Assembly: GCA_900618065.1 (NCBI GenBank) | Contig: UYIL01000003.1 | Span: 1,860,001-1,924,000, forward strand | Source of the DNA: Streptococcus thermophilus | GTDB lineage: Bacteria > Actinomycetota > Actinomycetes > Mycobacteriales > Mycobacteriaceae | DNA: 64,000 nucleotides | Direction: 5' to 3' | In this document: piece after piece, positions 33,645 to 42,336 of the stretch | How the letters are laid out: each line of letters begins with the position of its first letter | How positions within the stretch are numbered: position 1 is the first letter of the stretch | The notes under the pieces: model-generated | The model's database searches: none | What the model saw: only the letters and a program-made list of their open reading frames with translations | Told to the model about the DNA's origin: nothing | Made by a program: the position numbers and the translations under genes

Positions 33645-34829
33645 GTGACACCAAACAGACCACGATGCCCCTCATGTCATGGGGAAACGAAGAAAAATGG
33701 CACCACCTCCAAAGGCTCAACCAGATGGCGGTGCAAACAGTGCGGAGCCACCTTCACACGCCGGCGCACCGATCAGACCCACGCCCGGGATTTCACAGCG
33801 TTCCATGCCTATGTCACTGGCACCGCGTCGTTGGCTGACATAGCCAGGCACACAGGGGTCAGCAGGTCGACCTTGGACCGCCGGTTTGAACCATTTTGGC
33901 TGATCAATGTCCCCAATACCCCGGATCCGCACCGGGTCTACGACCAGATCTTCATCGACGGCACCTACACCGACGCCGGCTGTCTGCTCGTCGCCGCCAG
34001 CTGCGACCACGTCATTGCCTGGCACTGGGCTCAACGCGAATCAGCCCACGCCTACACCCAACTACTTAACGGCATCGCCGAACCGTTGTGCGTTGTTCTC
34101 GACGGTGGGCAAGGCGCCTACTCCGCGATCAAAGCATGCTGGCCAGGAGCGCTGATCCAGCGCTGCCTCGTTCATGCCCAACGGGTTATCCGCCGCTACA
34201 CCACATCCAGGCCCCGAACCGACGCCGGCAAAGCCATCTACGCCCTAGCGCTGAAGCTGACGAAGGTCACCAACCTGGACCAAGCCCGGGAATGGACGCT
34301 ACGCCTGCACGACTTCGGGCAGGTCTACAAGGCTTTCCTGAACGAGAAAACACCCGTGCCGAAAGAGCGCCGCACGCTCAACCACCAATGGGAATTCACC
34401 CACCTGCGAGTACGCAAGGCCTACAACTCGCTGCTGCACCTATCACGCAACAACTGGCTGTTCACCTATCTCCAACCCCCACCAGGAGCACTGGACCCGG
34501 CCCGGTGGGCAGCGACCACCAACAGTCTTGAAGGCGGTGTCAACGCCCAGCTCAAACGCATCGCTGACGCCCACCGCGGTAGATCAGGAGAGCGGCAGCG
34601 CAAGATGCTCGAGTGGTACCTGCACTCGAAAACGCATCTGCCTGACGACCCGTTAAAGATCGCCAGGCAGTGCGGTTTCGGACAAGATCAACTCGCCAAA
34701 GTTCCCGACCTTGTCTCAGAAGACCGAAACACAGCCGACCACCAAACGGGCCGACCAGCCTTCTACGACAACGCTATCCCAACCGACTACTCACACTCGA
34801 TAGGAATCAGAAAAGGGCCCCTCAAATAA
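33645..34829 (+). CDS. IS1249 family transposase
   Basis: About 394 aa from a GTG reading MTPNRPRCPSCHG; the frame is open back to a TTG at 33549, so the true start is uncertain and no clear ribosome-binding site is seen. An N-terminal zinc ribbon (CPSC...CKQC) and helix-turn-helix (LADIARHTGVSRSTLDRRF) lead to a DDE core: Asp in FIDGTYTDAG, Asp in VVLDGGQGAY, and Glu in TNSLEGGVNAQLKR. No frameshift or stop, so probably active. Confidence 0.92.
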   Translation: MTPNRPRCPSCHGETKKNGTTSKGSTRWRCKQCGATFTRRRTDQTHARDFTAFHAYVTGTASLADIARHTGVSRSTLDRRFEPFWLINVPNTPDPHRVYDQIFIDGTYTDAGCLLVAASCDHVIAWHWAQRESAHAYTQLLNGIAEPLCVVLDGGQGAYSAIKACWPGALIQRCLVHAQRVIRRYTTSRPRTDAGKAIYALALKLTKVTNLDQAREWTLRLHDFGQVYKAFLNEKTPVPKERRTLNHQWEFTHLRVRKAYNSLLHLSRNNWLFTYLQPPPGALDPARWAATTNSLEGGVNAQLKRIADAHRGRSGERQRKMLEWYLHSKTHLPDDPLKIARQCGFGQDQLAKVPDLVSEDRNTADHQTGRPAFYDNAIPTDYSHSIGIRKGPLK

Positions 34830-34861
34830 CAGAAAGTGTGCCCCACCGGCGACACGCCGAC

Positions 34862-34887
34862 CGGACACACTTTTTGCTACTTAACCC
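34862..34887 (-). repeat. IS terminal inverted repeat, right
   Basis: 26 bp, reverse complement begins GGGTTAAGTAGCAA. Confidence 0.88.
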
Positions 34888-34895
34888 GCATTCTC
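34888..34895. repeat. Target-site duplication, right copy
   Basis: GCATTCTC directly right of the element. Confidence 0.9.
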
Positions 34896-34915
34896 AGGCA
34901 AGTACTGCAAGCCGA

Positions 34916-34956
34916 ACGCCCCGCGGCCAGGTTGGAAACCGTGGCGCACGGGGCGT
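34916..34956 (-). terminator. Hairpin downstream of rplT
   Basis: ACGCCCCG pairs with CGGGGCGT (8 bp) around a GC-rich loop, at the 3' end of the infC-rpmI-rplT operon. It lacks a long U-tract. A copy of the dispersed 11-mer (34954-34964) overlaps the stem base. A smaller hairpin (GTGCGGTTTTCCGCAC on the minus strand) lies just before it. Confidence 0.5.
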
Positions 34957-34991
34957 CGATAAGCAATGTGCGGAAAACCGCACAACGAGAC

Positions 34992-35381
34992 TTAGGCAGC
35001 TGCTGCTTTCGGGGCGTTGACGTCCTCCGGCAGAGCATTCTTGGCCACCTCGCAGATGGCGGAGAACGCTGCAAAGTCGTTCACGGCAAGGTCGGCGAGG
35101 ATCTTGCGGTCAACCTCGACCTCAGCAAGCTTCAGGCCGTGGATGAGACGGTTGTAGGTGATGTCATTCATGCGGGCTGCAGCGTTAATGCGCTGGATCC
35201 ACAGCTTGCGGAACTCGGACTTGCGTGCGCGGCGATCGCGGTACGCGTAGGTCTGGGAGTGCAGCCACTGCTCCTTCGCCTTGCGGTACAGGCGGGAACG
35301 CTGGCCGCGGTAGCCCTTCGCGGACTTGAGGATGGCGCGACGCTTCTTCTTGGCGTTAACTGAGCGCTTGACACGTGCCAC
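34992..35381 (-). CDS. rplT: 50S ribosomal protein L20
   Basis: 129 aa, highly basic, with [23 protein letters not shown] and [19 protein letters not shown], the L20 signature. It binds 23S rRNA early in 50S assembly and in several bacteria represses its own operon through the leader. Last gene of infC-rpmI-rplT. Confidence 0.98.
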   Translation of the reverse strand: MARVKRSVNAKKKRRAILKSAKGYRGQRSRLYRKAKEQWLHSQTYAYRDRRARKSEFRKLWIQRINAAARMNDITYNRLIHGLKLAEVEVDRKILADLAVNDFAAFSAICEVAKNALPEDVNAPKAAAA

Positions 35382-35434
35382 AGTGATACTTCCTTACTTC
35401 TCGTTACGGATTGTTTCTGGGAGGCAGGGCGCTC

Positions 35435-35629
35435 TTAAGCCTTGCCGAGGAGACGCTTGGTGCGCTTGACATCGCCCTTAGCAACGTCGGTGGTGCCGGA
35501 GAGCTTGCGGCGGCGCTTCGCCGACAGCTTCTCGTTCAGGTGGCGCTTACCGGCCTGCTCGCGGCGGAGCTTGCCAGAACCGGTGACCTTGATGCGCTTA
35601 GCGGTGCCCTTGTGGGTTTTCTGCTTCAT
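35435..35629 (-). CDS. rpmI: 50S ribosomal protein L35
   Basis: 64 aa: MKQKTHKGTAKRIKVTGSGK at the start is the L35 signature; strongly basic throughout. Lies 53 nt upstream of rplT and 29 nt downstream of infC. Confidence 0.98.
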   Translation of the reverse strand: MKQKTHKGTAKRIKVTGSGKLRREQAGKRHLNEKLSAKRRRKLSGTTDVAKGDVKRTKRLLGKA

Positions 35630-35658
35630 GTCTGTAAATCCTTTGGTGCTTCTACGAT

Positions 35659-36180
35659 CTACTTCTTGCCCTTGCGAACCGGGCCCAGGACCATAGTCAT
35701 GTTGCGGCCGTCCTGCTTCGGACGGGACTCGACTTGGCCGACCTCCTGGATGTCCTCAGCGAGGCGCTCCAGCAGGCGGTAACCGAGTTCCGGACGCGAC
35801 TGCTCGCGGCCGCGGAACATGATGGTCACCTTGACCTTGTTGCCCTTCTCCAAGAAACGCTCAACGTTCGATTTCTTGGTCTGGTAGTCATGCTCATCAA
35901 TCTTGGGCCGGAACTTCTGTTCTTTGACCACAGTCTGCTGCTGGTTCTTGCGGGATTCGCGGGCTTTCTGGGCCTGCTCGTACTTGTACTTGCCGTAGTC
36001 CATGATTTTGCACACGGGCGGCTTCGCATTGGGCGCGACCTCAACTAGGTCGAGATCTGCCTCGTATGCGAGCTTGCGCGCATCATCGGTACGGACAATG
36101 CCAACCTGCTCGCCGGACGGGCCGACGAGACGAACTTCAGGAACACGGATGCGTTCGTTGATCCGAGCTTCAGCGCTGAT
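35659..36180 (-). CDS. infC: Translation initiation factor IF-3, with probable ATC start
   Basis: Binds the 30S subunit and rejects non-initiator tRNA and non-standard start codons. The first ATG lies at codon 56, inside the conserved N-domain, so it cannot be the start. The frame is open upstream and encodes [20 protein letters not shown] and on to [25 protein letters not shown] stands 5 nt before an ATC at 36180, giving 173 residues. E. coli infC starts with AUU and is autoregulated through it; an AUC start here would be the same device. The C-domain ([20 protein letters not shown]) is complete. Confidence 0.9.
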   Translation of the reverse strand: MSAEARINERIRVPEVRLVGPSGEQVGIVRTDDARKLAYEADLDLVEVAPNAKPPVCKIMDYGKYKYEQAQKARESRKNQQQTVVKEQKFRPKIDEHDYQTKKSNVERFLEKGNKVKVTIMFRGREQSRPELGYRLLERLAEDIQEVGQVESRPKQDGRNMTMVLGPVRKGKK

Positions 36181-36439
36181 GAGAACTCCTAGAGTGTGAA
36201 GGGCTTCAATGGTTCGCTACCGAACCGCAAACGCAGCACCCCCAAACAAAAACCCACGCTTTCTCAGAGACAGCGTGGGAGTTCATCCGTCCACGGCAGG
36301 CGCGATAGCGCGGACCCACCGTAGTTTTGACCCTTAGCCTTCCATCTAGCTGGCGGCATCAGGTGGGAGTAACTCCACTTGCAACCCGCGCTCTGCATCC
36401 CGATTTACTATCGAGCGGACATCGCGCAAGGCGGTAGTG
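36181..36439 (-). ncRNA. infC-rpmI-rplT leader RNA (candidate attenuator)
   Basis: About 260 nt of untranslated leader between a likely promoter and infC. In transcript order it contains a hairpin GTGGAGTTACTCCCAC (36363-36378), a T-box-like string GGTGGGTCCGCG (36309-36320), a possible antiterminator in which GTGGAGTT could instead pair with AACTCCCAC at the base of the terminator, and the intrinsic terminator itself. The layout suggests control by attenuation, perhaps by L20 as in other bacteria; the ligand is not determined. Confidence 0.65.
36240..36280 (-). terminator. Intrinsic terminator in the infC leader
   Basis: An 8-bp stem CCCACGCT/AGCGTGGG with an 11-nt loop is followed by TTTTTGTTT on the minus strand. 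It lies 60 nt before the infC start, so it must be bypassed for expression of the operon. Confidence 0.85.
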
Positions 36440-36445
36440 AGTAGA

Positions 36446-36475
36446 ACCTTAGCACTTAGAGTCACGTTCGGACAA
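36446..36475 (-). promoter_or_regulatory. Candidate infC operon promoter
   Basis: TTGTCC (-35) and TAAGGT (-10) separated by 18 nt on the minus strand, giving a start near 36439. It is divergent to the gene at 36546. Confidence 0.45.
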
Positions 36476-36545
36476 ATCTCGGTAACGAGGTGATAAAACG
36501 TCGCTTCTGACGGAACCATTCACACCGATTTGCAGTCTAAAGGGT

Positions 36546-38555
36546 ATGACATCCAACGAGAAGCTCCTCAGGCAGCTAGAAGAATTACGCTCTGTGACAC
36601 TGCGCTCCCAACAGCTTATCGACGATATTGGCCACACCCTTTTCCCGCCCACTCCTGCACCAGAACCAGCGCCAGCTCCGGTGCCGTCCCCGACACCGAC
36701 GCCGGTACCGCAGGATGTCCCTGCCGCTGCGGGACCTCGCCCTGGACCGCAACCGCCAGCGAACCCCCCAATGCCGCCGCAGCAACCCCTGCCGCCGCAC
36801 CCGGTTGCTCCCCCAGCTCCACGTAAGCCGAAGCTGTCTCAGGAACAGAAGATCATCCGTGCTGCGGCTATTGTCGGCTCACTGATCACCTTTCTGGGCG
36901 CGAGCTTCGGTATCGCCTTGGCCATTCAAAGCGGTCTGCTGGGCCCCGTTGGTCGCGCAATTGGCGCATTCATCTTCGGCTTGACGTTGCTGGGCATTGG
37001 CATCTGGGTAGACACCCGCCGCAGTCCATCGGCAGGCGTCACTGCGTTGTATGTAACCTCCCTGCTGGTCATTTTTGCCGATCTGTCTTACATCACCTGG
37101 GTGGAAGAATGGATTTCGCACGTTGCGCTAGGAGCGTTCTTCCTGGTCCTATGGATCCTCTATCTCGCTCTCGCGGCGGCACGCAAGAATCTGGGCCTCG
37201 TACTGTGCATGTGTCTGGCGATGCTCTTCTACCACTTCTCTCTGGACCCGCTCGATGTGACTCAAACGGCTATCTCGATGGTCGCACCGCTGTTGGCGCT
37301 CGCAGTAACGTGGTACTTGCGGTCAGTTGGCAAGAATCTGAACGCGACTGTGCGCGCCGTCACGGCAGCGGTGCTTGTGTGGCAGACGTACTGGGCCTCT
37401 TACTTTCTCCAGGACGACCCGACTAACTTCCTGGCGCTTATTCCTCTCAGCGGCGCAGCCTTACTCATTGCGTCAGAACTGTTCTTCCCTGACGCCGCGC
37501 TGGCCCAGGCACAGGTCCCCCCGATCCTCAACGGCATCATCATGCCCACTCTCGTTGTGTGGATGTGCTTCGGTATCACCAGCGACTGGGGAATGTGGTT
37601 GCCCATCGCGACCGCGTCCATCATCTGCGTTTGTGTCTCCGTGACAAGGCGTTCCGCCGAAGCCTTGGTCAACGGCTGGCTCATCATCACGCCGCTGACG
37701 TTTCTAGCCGCGCCCGTAGGCGCACCGCAGGAAACCCTCGCATTCAACCACAAGATCTACACCATCGTTTTCATCGCCGCTTTCATCGGGACTTTTATCC
37801 TCCTCCGTTTCCGCGCGGCGCATCAGTCAACCATCTTGTTCGTGTGGGTACTCGTCCTGTTCCTGATGGTTCTCGATCTGTTCGCGATTGCGTTAGGCGG
37901 TTACGAAAGCACTGAACTAGGTACTTTCCATTTGGTTCATGCGCTCGCCCTCGCAGTGCTCCTCACCGTCGCTGCCAGCCAGGTCAAACTGTGGCGCACG
38001 ATGGATACCGGCGCCCGAAACACTCTTGCAGGGATAGGACTTTTCTTCGCAACGGTCTCCTGGGTCAGCATCACCACCATCATCGGCGATTTCATCTCCC
38101 CACGGCCCAACCCGAGCGATAGAGCGGTCTTTACGGAGGACCGCTACGCTCTGACAGGTGCTGACATTGGATTCCTGATCGGCCACATGTCTGTCTCGAT
38201 CGTCTTGATGGCTCTCGCTTCCTGGCTGCTACTGAAACGGCCTGGGTCAGCATCCAGCCCAAGCTCGAAATCCACGCGCACGGCCGGCCTCATTCTTGCC
38301 GTCGTCGCGACAGGAAAACTCGTGTTCTTCGACATGGCATCACTCAGCGGCATTCCCCGGGTACTGGCATTCACCATCTCCGGGCTGCTCCTTATCGCCG
38401 TCGCCGTTTTGGGCGCACAACGAAACGGCACCAGAAACGGCACTCGACCTCAGCCCGCGGCTGGCACGCCAGGACCGGTAGAAGATCCTGGCCCGGGATC
38501 GGCGCAGCCGGTACCACTACCGCACGTTGATGCCGCGCAAACCCCCAACCAATAG
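36546..38555 (+). CDS. Large polytopic membrane protein, DUF2339-like
   Basis: 669 aa. An N-terminal helix (MTSNEKLLRQLEELRSVTLR) and a proline-rich linker (about residues 35-100) precede around 15 or more transmembrane helices that fill residues 105-635 (for example AAAIVGSLITFLGASFGIAL; ILFVWVLVLFLMVLDLFAIA), then a proline-rich tail. This architecture is that of DUF2339 membrane proteins; function unknown. The ATG is preceded only by AAAGGGT. A copy of the 11-mer repeat occurs near its start. Confidence 0.8.
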   Translation: MTSNEKLLRQLEELRSVTLRSQQLIDDIGHTLFPPTPAPEPAPAPVPSPTPTPVPQDVPAAAGPRPGPQPPANPPMPPQQPLPPHPVAPPAPRKPKLSQEQKIIRAAAIVGSLITFLGASFGIALAIQSGLLGPVGRAIGAFIFGLTLLGIGIWVDTRRSPSAGVTALYVTSLLVIFADLSYITWVEEWISHVALGAFFLVLWILYLALAAARKNLGLVLCMCLAMLFYHFSLDPLDVTQTAISMVAPLLALAVTWYLRSVGKNLNATVRAVTAAVLVWQTYWASYFLQDDPTNFLALIPLSGAALLIASELFFPDAALAQAQVPPILNGIIMPTLVVWMCFGITSDWGMWLPIATASIICVCVSVTRRSAEALVNGWLIITPLTFLAAPVGAPQETLAFNHKIYTIVFIAAFIGTFILLRFRAAHQSTILFVWVLVLFLMVLDLFAIALGGYESTELGTFHLVHALALAVLLTVAASQVKLWRTMDTGARNTLAGIGLFFATVSWVSITTIIGDFISPRPNPSDRAVFTEDRYALTGADIGFLIGHMSVSIVLMALASWLLLKRPGSASSPSSKSTRTAGLILAVVATGKLVFFDMASLSGIPRVLAFTISGLLLIAVAVLGAQRNGTRNGTRPQPAAGTPGPVEDPGPGSAQPVPLPHVDAAQTPNQ

Positions 38556-38605
38556 AAGCCGCGAACCCGGGCCTGCGTGACCCTACGTGCCCAGCGCTTC
38601 CCCCC

Positions 38606-38623
38606 CTCCGCGGATCCGCGGAG
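38606..38623. terminator. Perfect 18-bp palindrome in the convergent intergenic region
   Basis: CTCCGCGGATCCGCGGAG lies 50 nt after the DUF2339-like gene. A hairpin is possible but the T-tract is lacking; it may help terminate this gene. Confidence 0.4.
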
Positions 38624-38670
38624 TGTTCCAGGTCGGACGGTAAGTGCACAGACCGCCCGTCGATAAGCTA

Positions 38671-38699
38671 CGAAACAACCGGCTTATTTCCGGTTTCGT
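38671..38699 (-). terminator. Candidate uvrA terminator
   Basis: On the minus strand AACCGG...CCGGTT forms a 6-bp stem followed by GTTTCG, 16-40 nt after the uvrA stop. The 160-nt intergenic region also holds one 11-mer copy at 38658-38668. Confidence 0.45.
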
Positions 38700-38714
38700 T
38701 CATGCACCAAGCAC

Positions 38715-41570
38715 CTAACCGCTCAGCGCGTCCGCGAGGAATTTCCCGGTAAACGAGCCCTGCACCTTCGATACCTTCTCCGGGGTGCCCTGGGCGACGA
38801 CAGTGCCGCCACCAGAGCCACCCTCGGGCCCCATATCGATGATCCAGTCAGCGCACTTGATCACGTCAAGGTTGTGCTCGATCACCAGAACGGTATTGCC
38901 TTTGTCCACGAGGCCATTGAGAACCAGCATGAGTTTGCGGATGTCCTCGAAGTGGAGTCCGGTGGTGGGCTCATCCAGGATGTAGATCGTGCGGCCGTTG
39001 GAGCGCTTCTGTAGCTCCGCGGCCAGTTTGACGCGCTGGGCTTCACCGCCTGAGAGGGTCGTCGCGGACTGGCCGAGCCGAACGTAACCGAGACCGACAT
39101 CGCACAGTGTCTGCAAGTAGCGGTGGATCGAGGTAATCGGCTCGAAGAAATCAGTCGCCTCACTGATCGGCATGTCCAGAACTTCGGCGATGTTCTTGCC
39201 CTTGTAGCGGACCTCGAGAGTTTCGCGGTTGTAGCGCGCACCGCCACACACTTCGCAGGGGACATAGACGTCCGGCAGGAAGTTCATCTCAATTTTGATG
39301 GTGCCGTCGCCCCGGCACGCTTCACAGCGGCCGCCTTTGACGTTGAAGGAAAAGCGGCCCGCTTTGTACCCGCGCACCTTCGCCTCCTGGGTTTCAGCGA
39401 ATAGGTTGCGGATTTTGTCGAACACGCCAGTGTAGGTGGCTGGGTTCGAGCGCGGCGTGCGGCCGATCGGTGACTGATCCACCTGCACGAGCTTGTCCAG
39501 GTGCTCGAGTCCCTCTACTTTCTTCACACGGCCGGGCACCTGGCGCGCACCGTTGAGGCGGTTCTGCAAGGTCTTCGCCAGAATCTGGTTGACCAGGGTG
39601 GACTTGCCGGAGCCGGATACACCGGTCACCGCGACGAGCATGCCCAGCGGAATGTCAACAGACACGTTGTCTAAGTTGTTTTCGCGTGCGCCGACGATGC
39701 GCAGCTTGCGCTCCTTATCCATCGTGCGGCGAGAATCCGGGACCGTAATCTCCTTGCGGCCGGAAATGTAGGCGCCCGTCAGGGATTCTTCGACCTTCTC
39801 GATGCCCTTCGGCTCGCCCTGGTAAACGACCTCGCCGCCGTATTCGCCGGCGAGGGGGCCGACGTCAATGAGCCAGTCGGCCGCACGGATCGTGTCTTCG
39901 TCATGCTCGACCACGACCAGGGTGTTACCTAGGTCACGCAGTTTCTGCAGCGTCGCAATCAGACGTTGGTTGTCCCGCTGGTGCAGGCCAATCGAGGGTT
40001 CGTCGAGCACGTAAAGCACTCCAGCCAGACCGGAACCGATCTGAGTGGCCAGACGAATGCGCTGCGCCTCACCACCGGAGAGCGTTCCCGCCGAGCGCGA
40101 CAGTGTCAGGTAGTTCAGACCGACATCGAGCAGGAAGCGCAGTCGCGCCTGGATCTCGCGTAGCACGGCCCCGGCGATCATCTCCTCGCGGTAACCGAGC
40201 ACGAGGTTGTCCAGGTACTCGGACGCGTCCTCGACAGACAGCTCTGTCAGACCCGCGATGGACTTCTCTCCGTGGGTCGTCGACGCCAAGCGCACTGCGA
40301 GAATCTCAGGTTTCAGGCGTGCGCCATTGCAGGTCGGGCACGCGACATCGCGGGTGTACGCAAGGTATTTCTCCTTCGCGTGCTCCGACTCCGACTGTTC
40401 GATCTTCCTGTTCAGGTACCCCTTCACGCCTTCAAAAGCGGCGGTGAAGGAACGCTGGCGTCCATAGCGGTTCTTGTAGCGGACGGAGACCTGTGTGGAG
40501 GTGCCGTCGATCAGCGCGGTGCGGTGCTTCTTGCTTAACGAGGACAACGGCTCATACGGGTCAAATCCTTCCGCTTGACCGAGCGCAACGATGAGTTTGG
40601 TGAAGTACCCCTTGTTCGGCGAGGAGTTCCACGGCTGGAATGCGTCGACGGCGGGAGCGTCAGGATCTGGAATGACCAGGTCCGGGTCGATCTCGCTGCG
40701 GGTGCCCAGGCCGTCGCAGGCGGGGCAGGCGCCGAAAGGCGAGTTGAAGGAGAACGCGCGCGGCTCATACTCCTCTACGTTGAGCGTATGCCCGTTCGGG
40801 CAGGCCATCTTCTCGGAGAAAATCTCCACGCGGTTCGGATCGTCTTCGTCGCGGTCGACGAAATCGAACCCGACGAGACCGTCGGCAAGCTTCAACGCTG
40901 TCTCAACGGAATCCGTGAGGCGCTGTTTCTGGCTCTCTTTCACGGTGAGGCGGTCGACGACAACGTCGATGTTGTGCTTGACCTGCTTTTCCAGCTTGGG
41001 CGGCTCCGAAAGCTGGTAGGTGTCACCGTCTACGTTGACACGGGAATACCCTTGCGCGGACAGGTCAGCGAACAGGTCGACGAACTCGCCCTTGCGCTTG
41101 CGCACGATCGGCGCGAGCACCTGGAACTTGGTGCGCTCCGGGTTCTCCATGACCCGGTCCACAATCTGCTGCGGTGTTTGCCGGTCGATGACTGCGTCGC
41201 ACACCGGGCAGTGCGGGGTGCCGGCGCGCGAGTAGAGCAGACGAAGGTAGTCGTAGATCTCCGTGATCGTGCCCACCGTTGAACGCGGGTTGCGGTTGGT
41301 CGACTTCTGGTCGATGGACACCGCGGGGCTCAAGCCGTCAATGTAATCGACATCAGGTTTGTCCATTTGTCCGAGGAACATGCGTGCATACGAACTGAGC
41401 GACTCAACGTAGCGGCGCTGCCCCTCCGCGAAGATCGTGTCAAATGCCAGAGAGGACTTGCCCGAGCCCGACAGGCCCGTGAACACGACCATTTTGTCGC
41501 GTGGCAGTTCCACGTCGATTCCCTTAAGGTTGTGCTCGCGCGCTCCGCGCACAGTGAGTTTGTCGGCCAC
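38715..41570 (-). CDS. uvrA: Excinuclease ABC subunit A
   Basis: Damage-recognition ATPase of nucleotide excision repair. 951 aa with two ABC modules: Walker [13 protein letters not shown] near residue 30 and [13 protein letters not shown] in the second half; signatures [12 protein letters not shown] and [12 protein letters not shown]. Zinc-binding pairs CPVC, CPAC and CEAC...CEVC are present. Full length. On the same strand as uvrB, which lies 4.7 kb away beyond three plus-strand genes and uspA. Confidence 0.98.
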   Translation of the reverse strand: MADKLTVRGAREHNLKGIDVELPRDKMVVFTGLSGSGKSSLAFDTIFAEGQRRYVESLSSYARMFLGQMDKPDVDYIDGLSPAVSIDQKSTNRNPRSTVGTITEIYDYLRLLYSRAGTPHCPVCDAVIDRQTPQQIVDRVMENPERTKFQVLAPIVRKRKGEFVDLFADLSAQGYSRVNVDGDTYQLSEPPKLEKQVKHNIDVVVDRLTVKESQKQRLTDSVETALKLADGLVGFDFVDRDEDDPNRVEIFSEKMACPNGHTLNVEEYEPRAFSFNSPFGACPACDGLGTRSEIDPDLVIPDPDAPAVDAFQPWNSSPNKGYFTKLIVALGQAEGFDPYEPLSSLSKKHRTALIDGTSTQVSVRYKNRYGRQRSFTAAFEGVKGYLNRKIEQSESEHAKEKYLAYTRDVACPTCNGARLKPEILAVRLASTTHGEKSIAGLTELSVEDASEYLDNLVLGYREEMIAGAVLREIQARLRFLLDVGLNYLTLSRSAGTLSGGEAQRIRLATQIGSGLAGVLYVLDEPSIGLHQRDNQRLIATLQKLRDLGNTLVVVEHDEDTIRAADWLIDVGPLAGEYGGEVVYQGEPKGIEKVEESLTGAYISGRKEITVPDSRRTMDKERKLRIVGARENNLDNVSVDIPLGMLVAVTGVSGSGKSTLVNQILAKTLQNRLNGARQVPGRVKKVEGLEHLDKLVQVDQSPIGRTPRSNPATYTGVFDKIRNLFAETQEAKVRGYKAGRFSFNVKGGRCEACRGDGTIKIEMNFLPDVYVPCEVCGGARYNRETLEVRYKGKNIAEVLDMPISEATDFFEPITSIHRYLQTLCDVGLGYVRLGQSATTLSGGEAQRVKLAAELQKRSNGRTIYILDEPTTGLHFEDIRKLMLVLNGLVDKGNTVLVIEHNLDVIKCADWIIDMGPEGGSGGGTVVAQGTPEKVSKVQGSFTGKFLADALSG

Positions 41571-41642
41571 TTGATCTCCATTTCTGGCGTTGCGGGTCCT
41601 CGAACGAATTTACCAACACATCTGCGCCCCTGTTCATTCCCC

Positions 41643-41648
41643 TACAGT
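41643..41648 (+). promoter_or_regulatory. Candidate -10 box of the MBL hydrolase gene
   Basis: TACAGT stands 8 nt before the ATG at 41657. The same TACAGTGG string recurs at 42297 and 55656, each before a gene start. Leaderless or near-leaderless transcription is inferred. Confidence 0.35.
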
Positions 41649-41656
41649 GGGGGGTC

Positions 41657-42253
41657 ATGGACCTCACTTTGCATCACGTGTCCGTATCCGACATGGACAA
41701 CAACTGTTATCTGCTGTGCTCGCAGGGGCAGGGCTTGCTTATCGACGCCGCTTGCGAACCAGACACCCTGCTATCCATGGCCGAATCAGCTGGAGTGAAG
41801 ATCACCGACGTGCTGACGACGCACCGGCACTGGGACCACGTCGGTGCACTCGAAGACATCCTCGACCGCACCAGCGCGACCCATTGGGGCTCTTTCCTCG
41901 ACGCCCCTGCCCTGCCGGTCCCACCGGATAGAGAACTGCACAACGAAGACACCCTGGAGTTCGCCGGCCACACTTTCCCCGTCTACATTCTGCGCGGCCA
42001 CACCCCGGGCGGTGCCGCAATCGCCGCCGAGATCGACGGAACGACAAATCTTTTCGTCGGGGACTCCCTCTTCCCCGGCGGACTAGGCAAGACCAACGGG
42101 GAAGGCGACTTCATCCGCCTTTTCAACGACGTCAAGGAGCGCATTTTCGATCGTTTCCCCGATGAAGCGATCGTGCGCCCAGGCCACGGAGACCCGACAA
42201 CGCTCGGAGACGAACGGCCGAAACTGGACGAGTGGTGGGAGCGCCGCTGGTAG
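41657..42253 (+). CDS. Metallo-beta-lactamase-fold hydrolase, glyoxalase II-like
   Basis: 198 aa. The metal-binding motif is THRHWDHVGAL (HxHxDH, about residues 55-60), with a downstream His in LRGHTPGG, Asp in VGDSLFPGG and a final His in RPGHGDPTT. Short glyoxalase II-like form, probably hydrolysing thioesters such as mycothiol conjugates; substrate unknown. One 11-mer copy lies inside. Confidence 0.88.
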   Translation: MDLTLHHVSVSDMDNNCYLLCSQGQGLLIDAACEPDTLLSMAESAGVKITDVLTTHRHWDHVGALEDILDRTSATHWGSFLDAPALPVPPDRELHNEDTLEFAGHTFPVYILRGHTPGGAAIAAEIDGTTNLFVGDSLFPGGLGKTNGEGDFIRLFNDVKERIFDRFPDEAIVRPGHGDPTTLGDERPKLDEWWERRW

Positions 42254-42258
42254 GTTCC

Positions 42259-42276
42259 GGCCGGAAATTTCCGGCC
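42259..42276. terminator. Perfect 18-bp palindrome after the MBL gene
   Basis: GGCCGGAAATTTCCGGCC begins 6 nt after the stop. It can form a hairpin on either strand; no U-tract follows. Confidence 0.4.
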
Positions 42277-42296
42277 CACTTGCCGTGGAATCGGTC

Positions 42297-42302
42297 TACA
42301 GT
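42297..42302 (+). promoter_or_regulatory. Candidate -10 of the DoxX-like gene
   Basis: TACAGT 34 nt before the start codon; AAAAGGA follows as the ribosome-binding site. No convincing -35. Confidence 0.35.
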
Positions 42303-42336
42303 GGTTAGGGAACGACCCCTATAAGAAAAGGAATAA

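Larger units (their letters stand above)
33483..34887 (+). mobile_element. IS1249-type insertion sequence, complete, 1,405 bp
   Basis: Bounded by imperfect 26-bp terminal inverted repeats starting GGGTTAAGTAGCA at both ends (23 of 26 positions match) and flanked by a perfect 8-bp direct repeat GCATTCTC (33475-33482 and 34888-34895). One transposase gene fills it. An 8-bp duplication fits the IS256 group in which IS1249 of corynebacteria is placed. Intact ends, intact gene and perfect duplication indicate a recent insertion. Confidence 0.93.

Noticed and set aside
36309..36320. GGTGGGTCCGCG as a true T-box tRNA-sensing element
   Set aside because: One base differs from the consensus, stem I and specifier features were not found, and infC is not an expected T-box target. 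Kept only as a hint in the leader finding.
36264..36398. 44-codon open frame (ATG at 36398) in the infC leader, ending within the terminator
   Set aside because: Could be a leader peptide, but no ribosome-binding site precedes it and no amino acid is enriched, so I do not annotate it.
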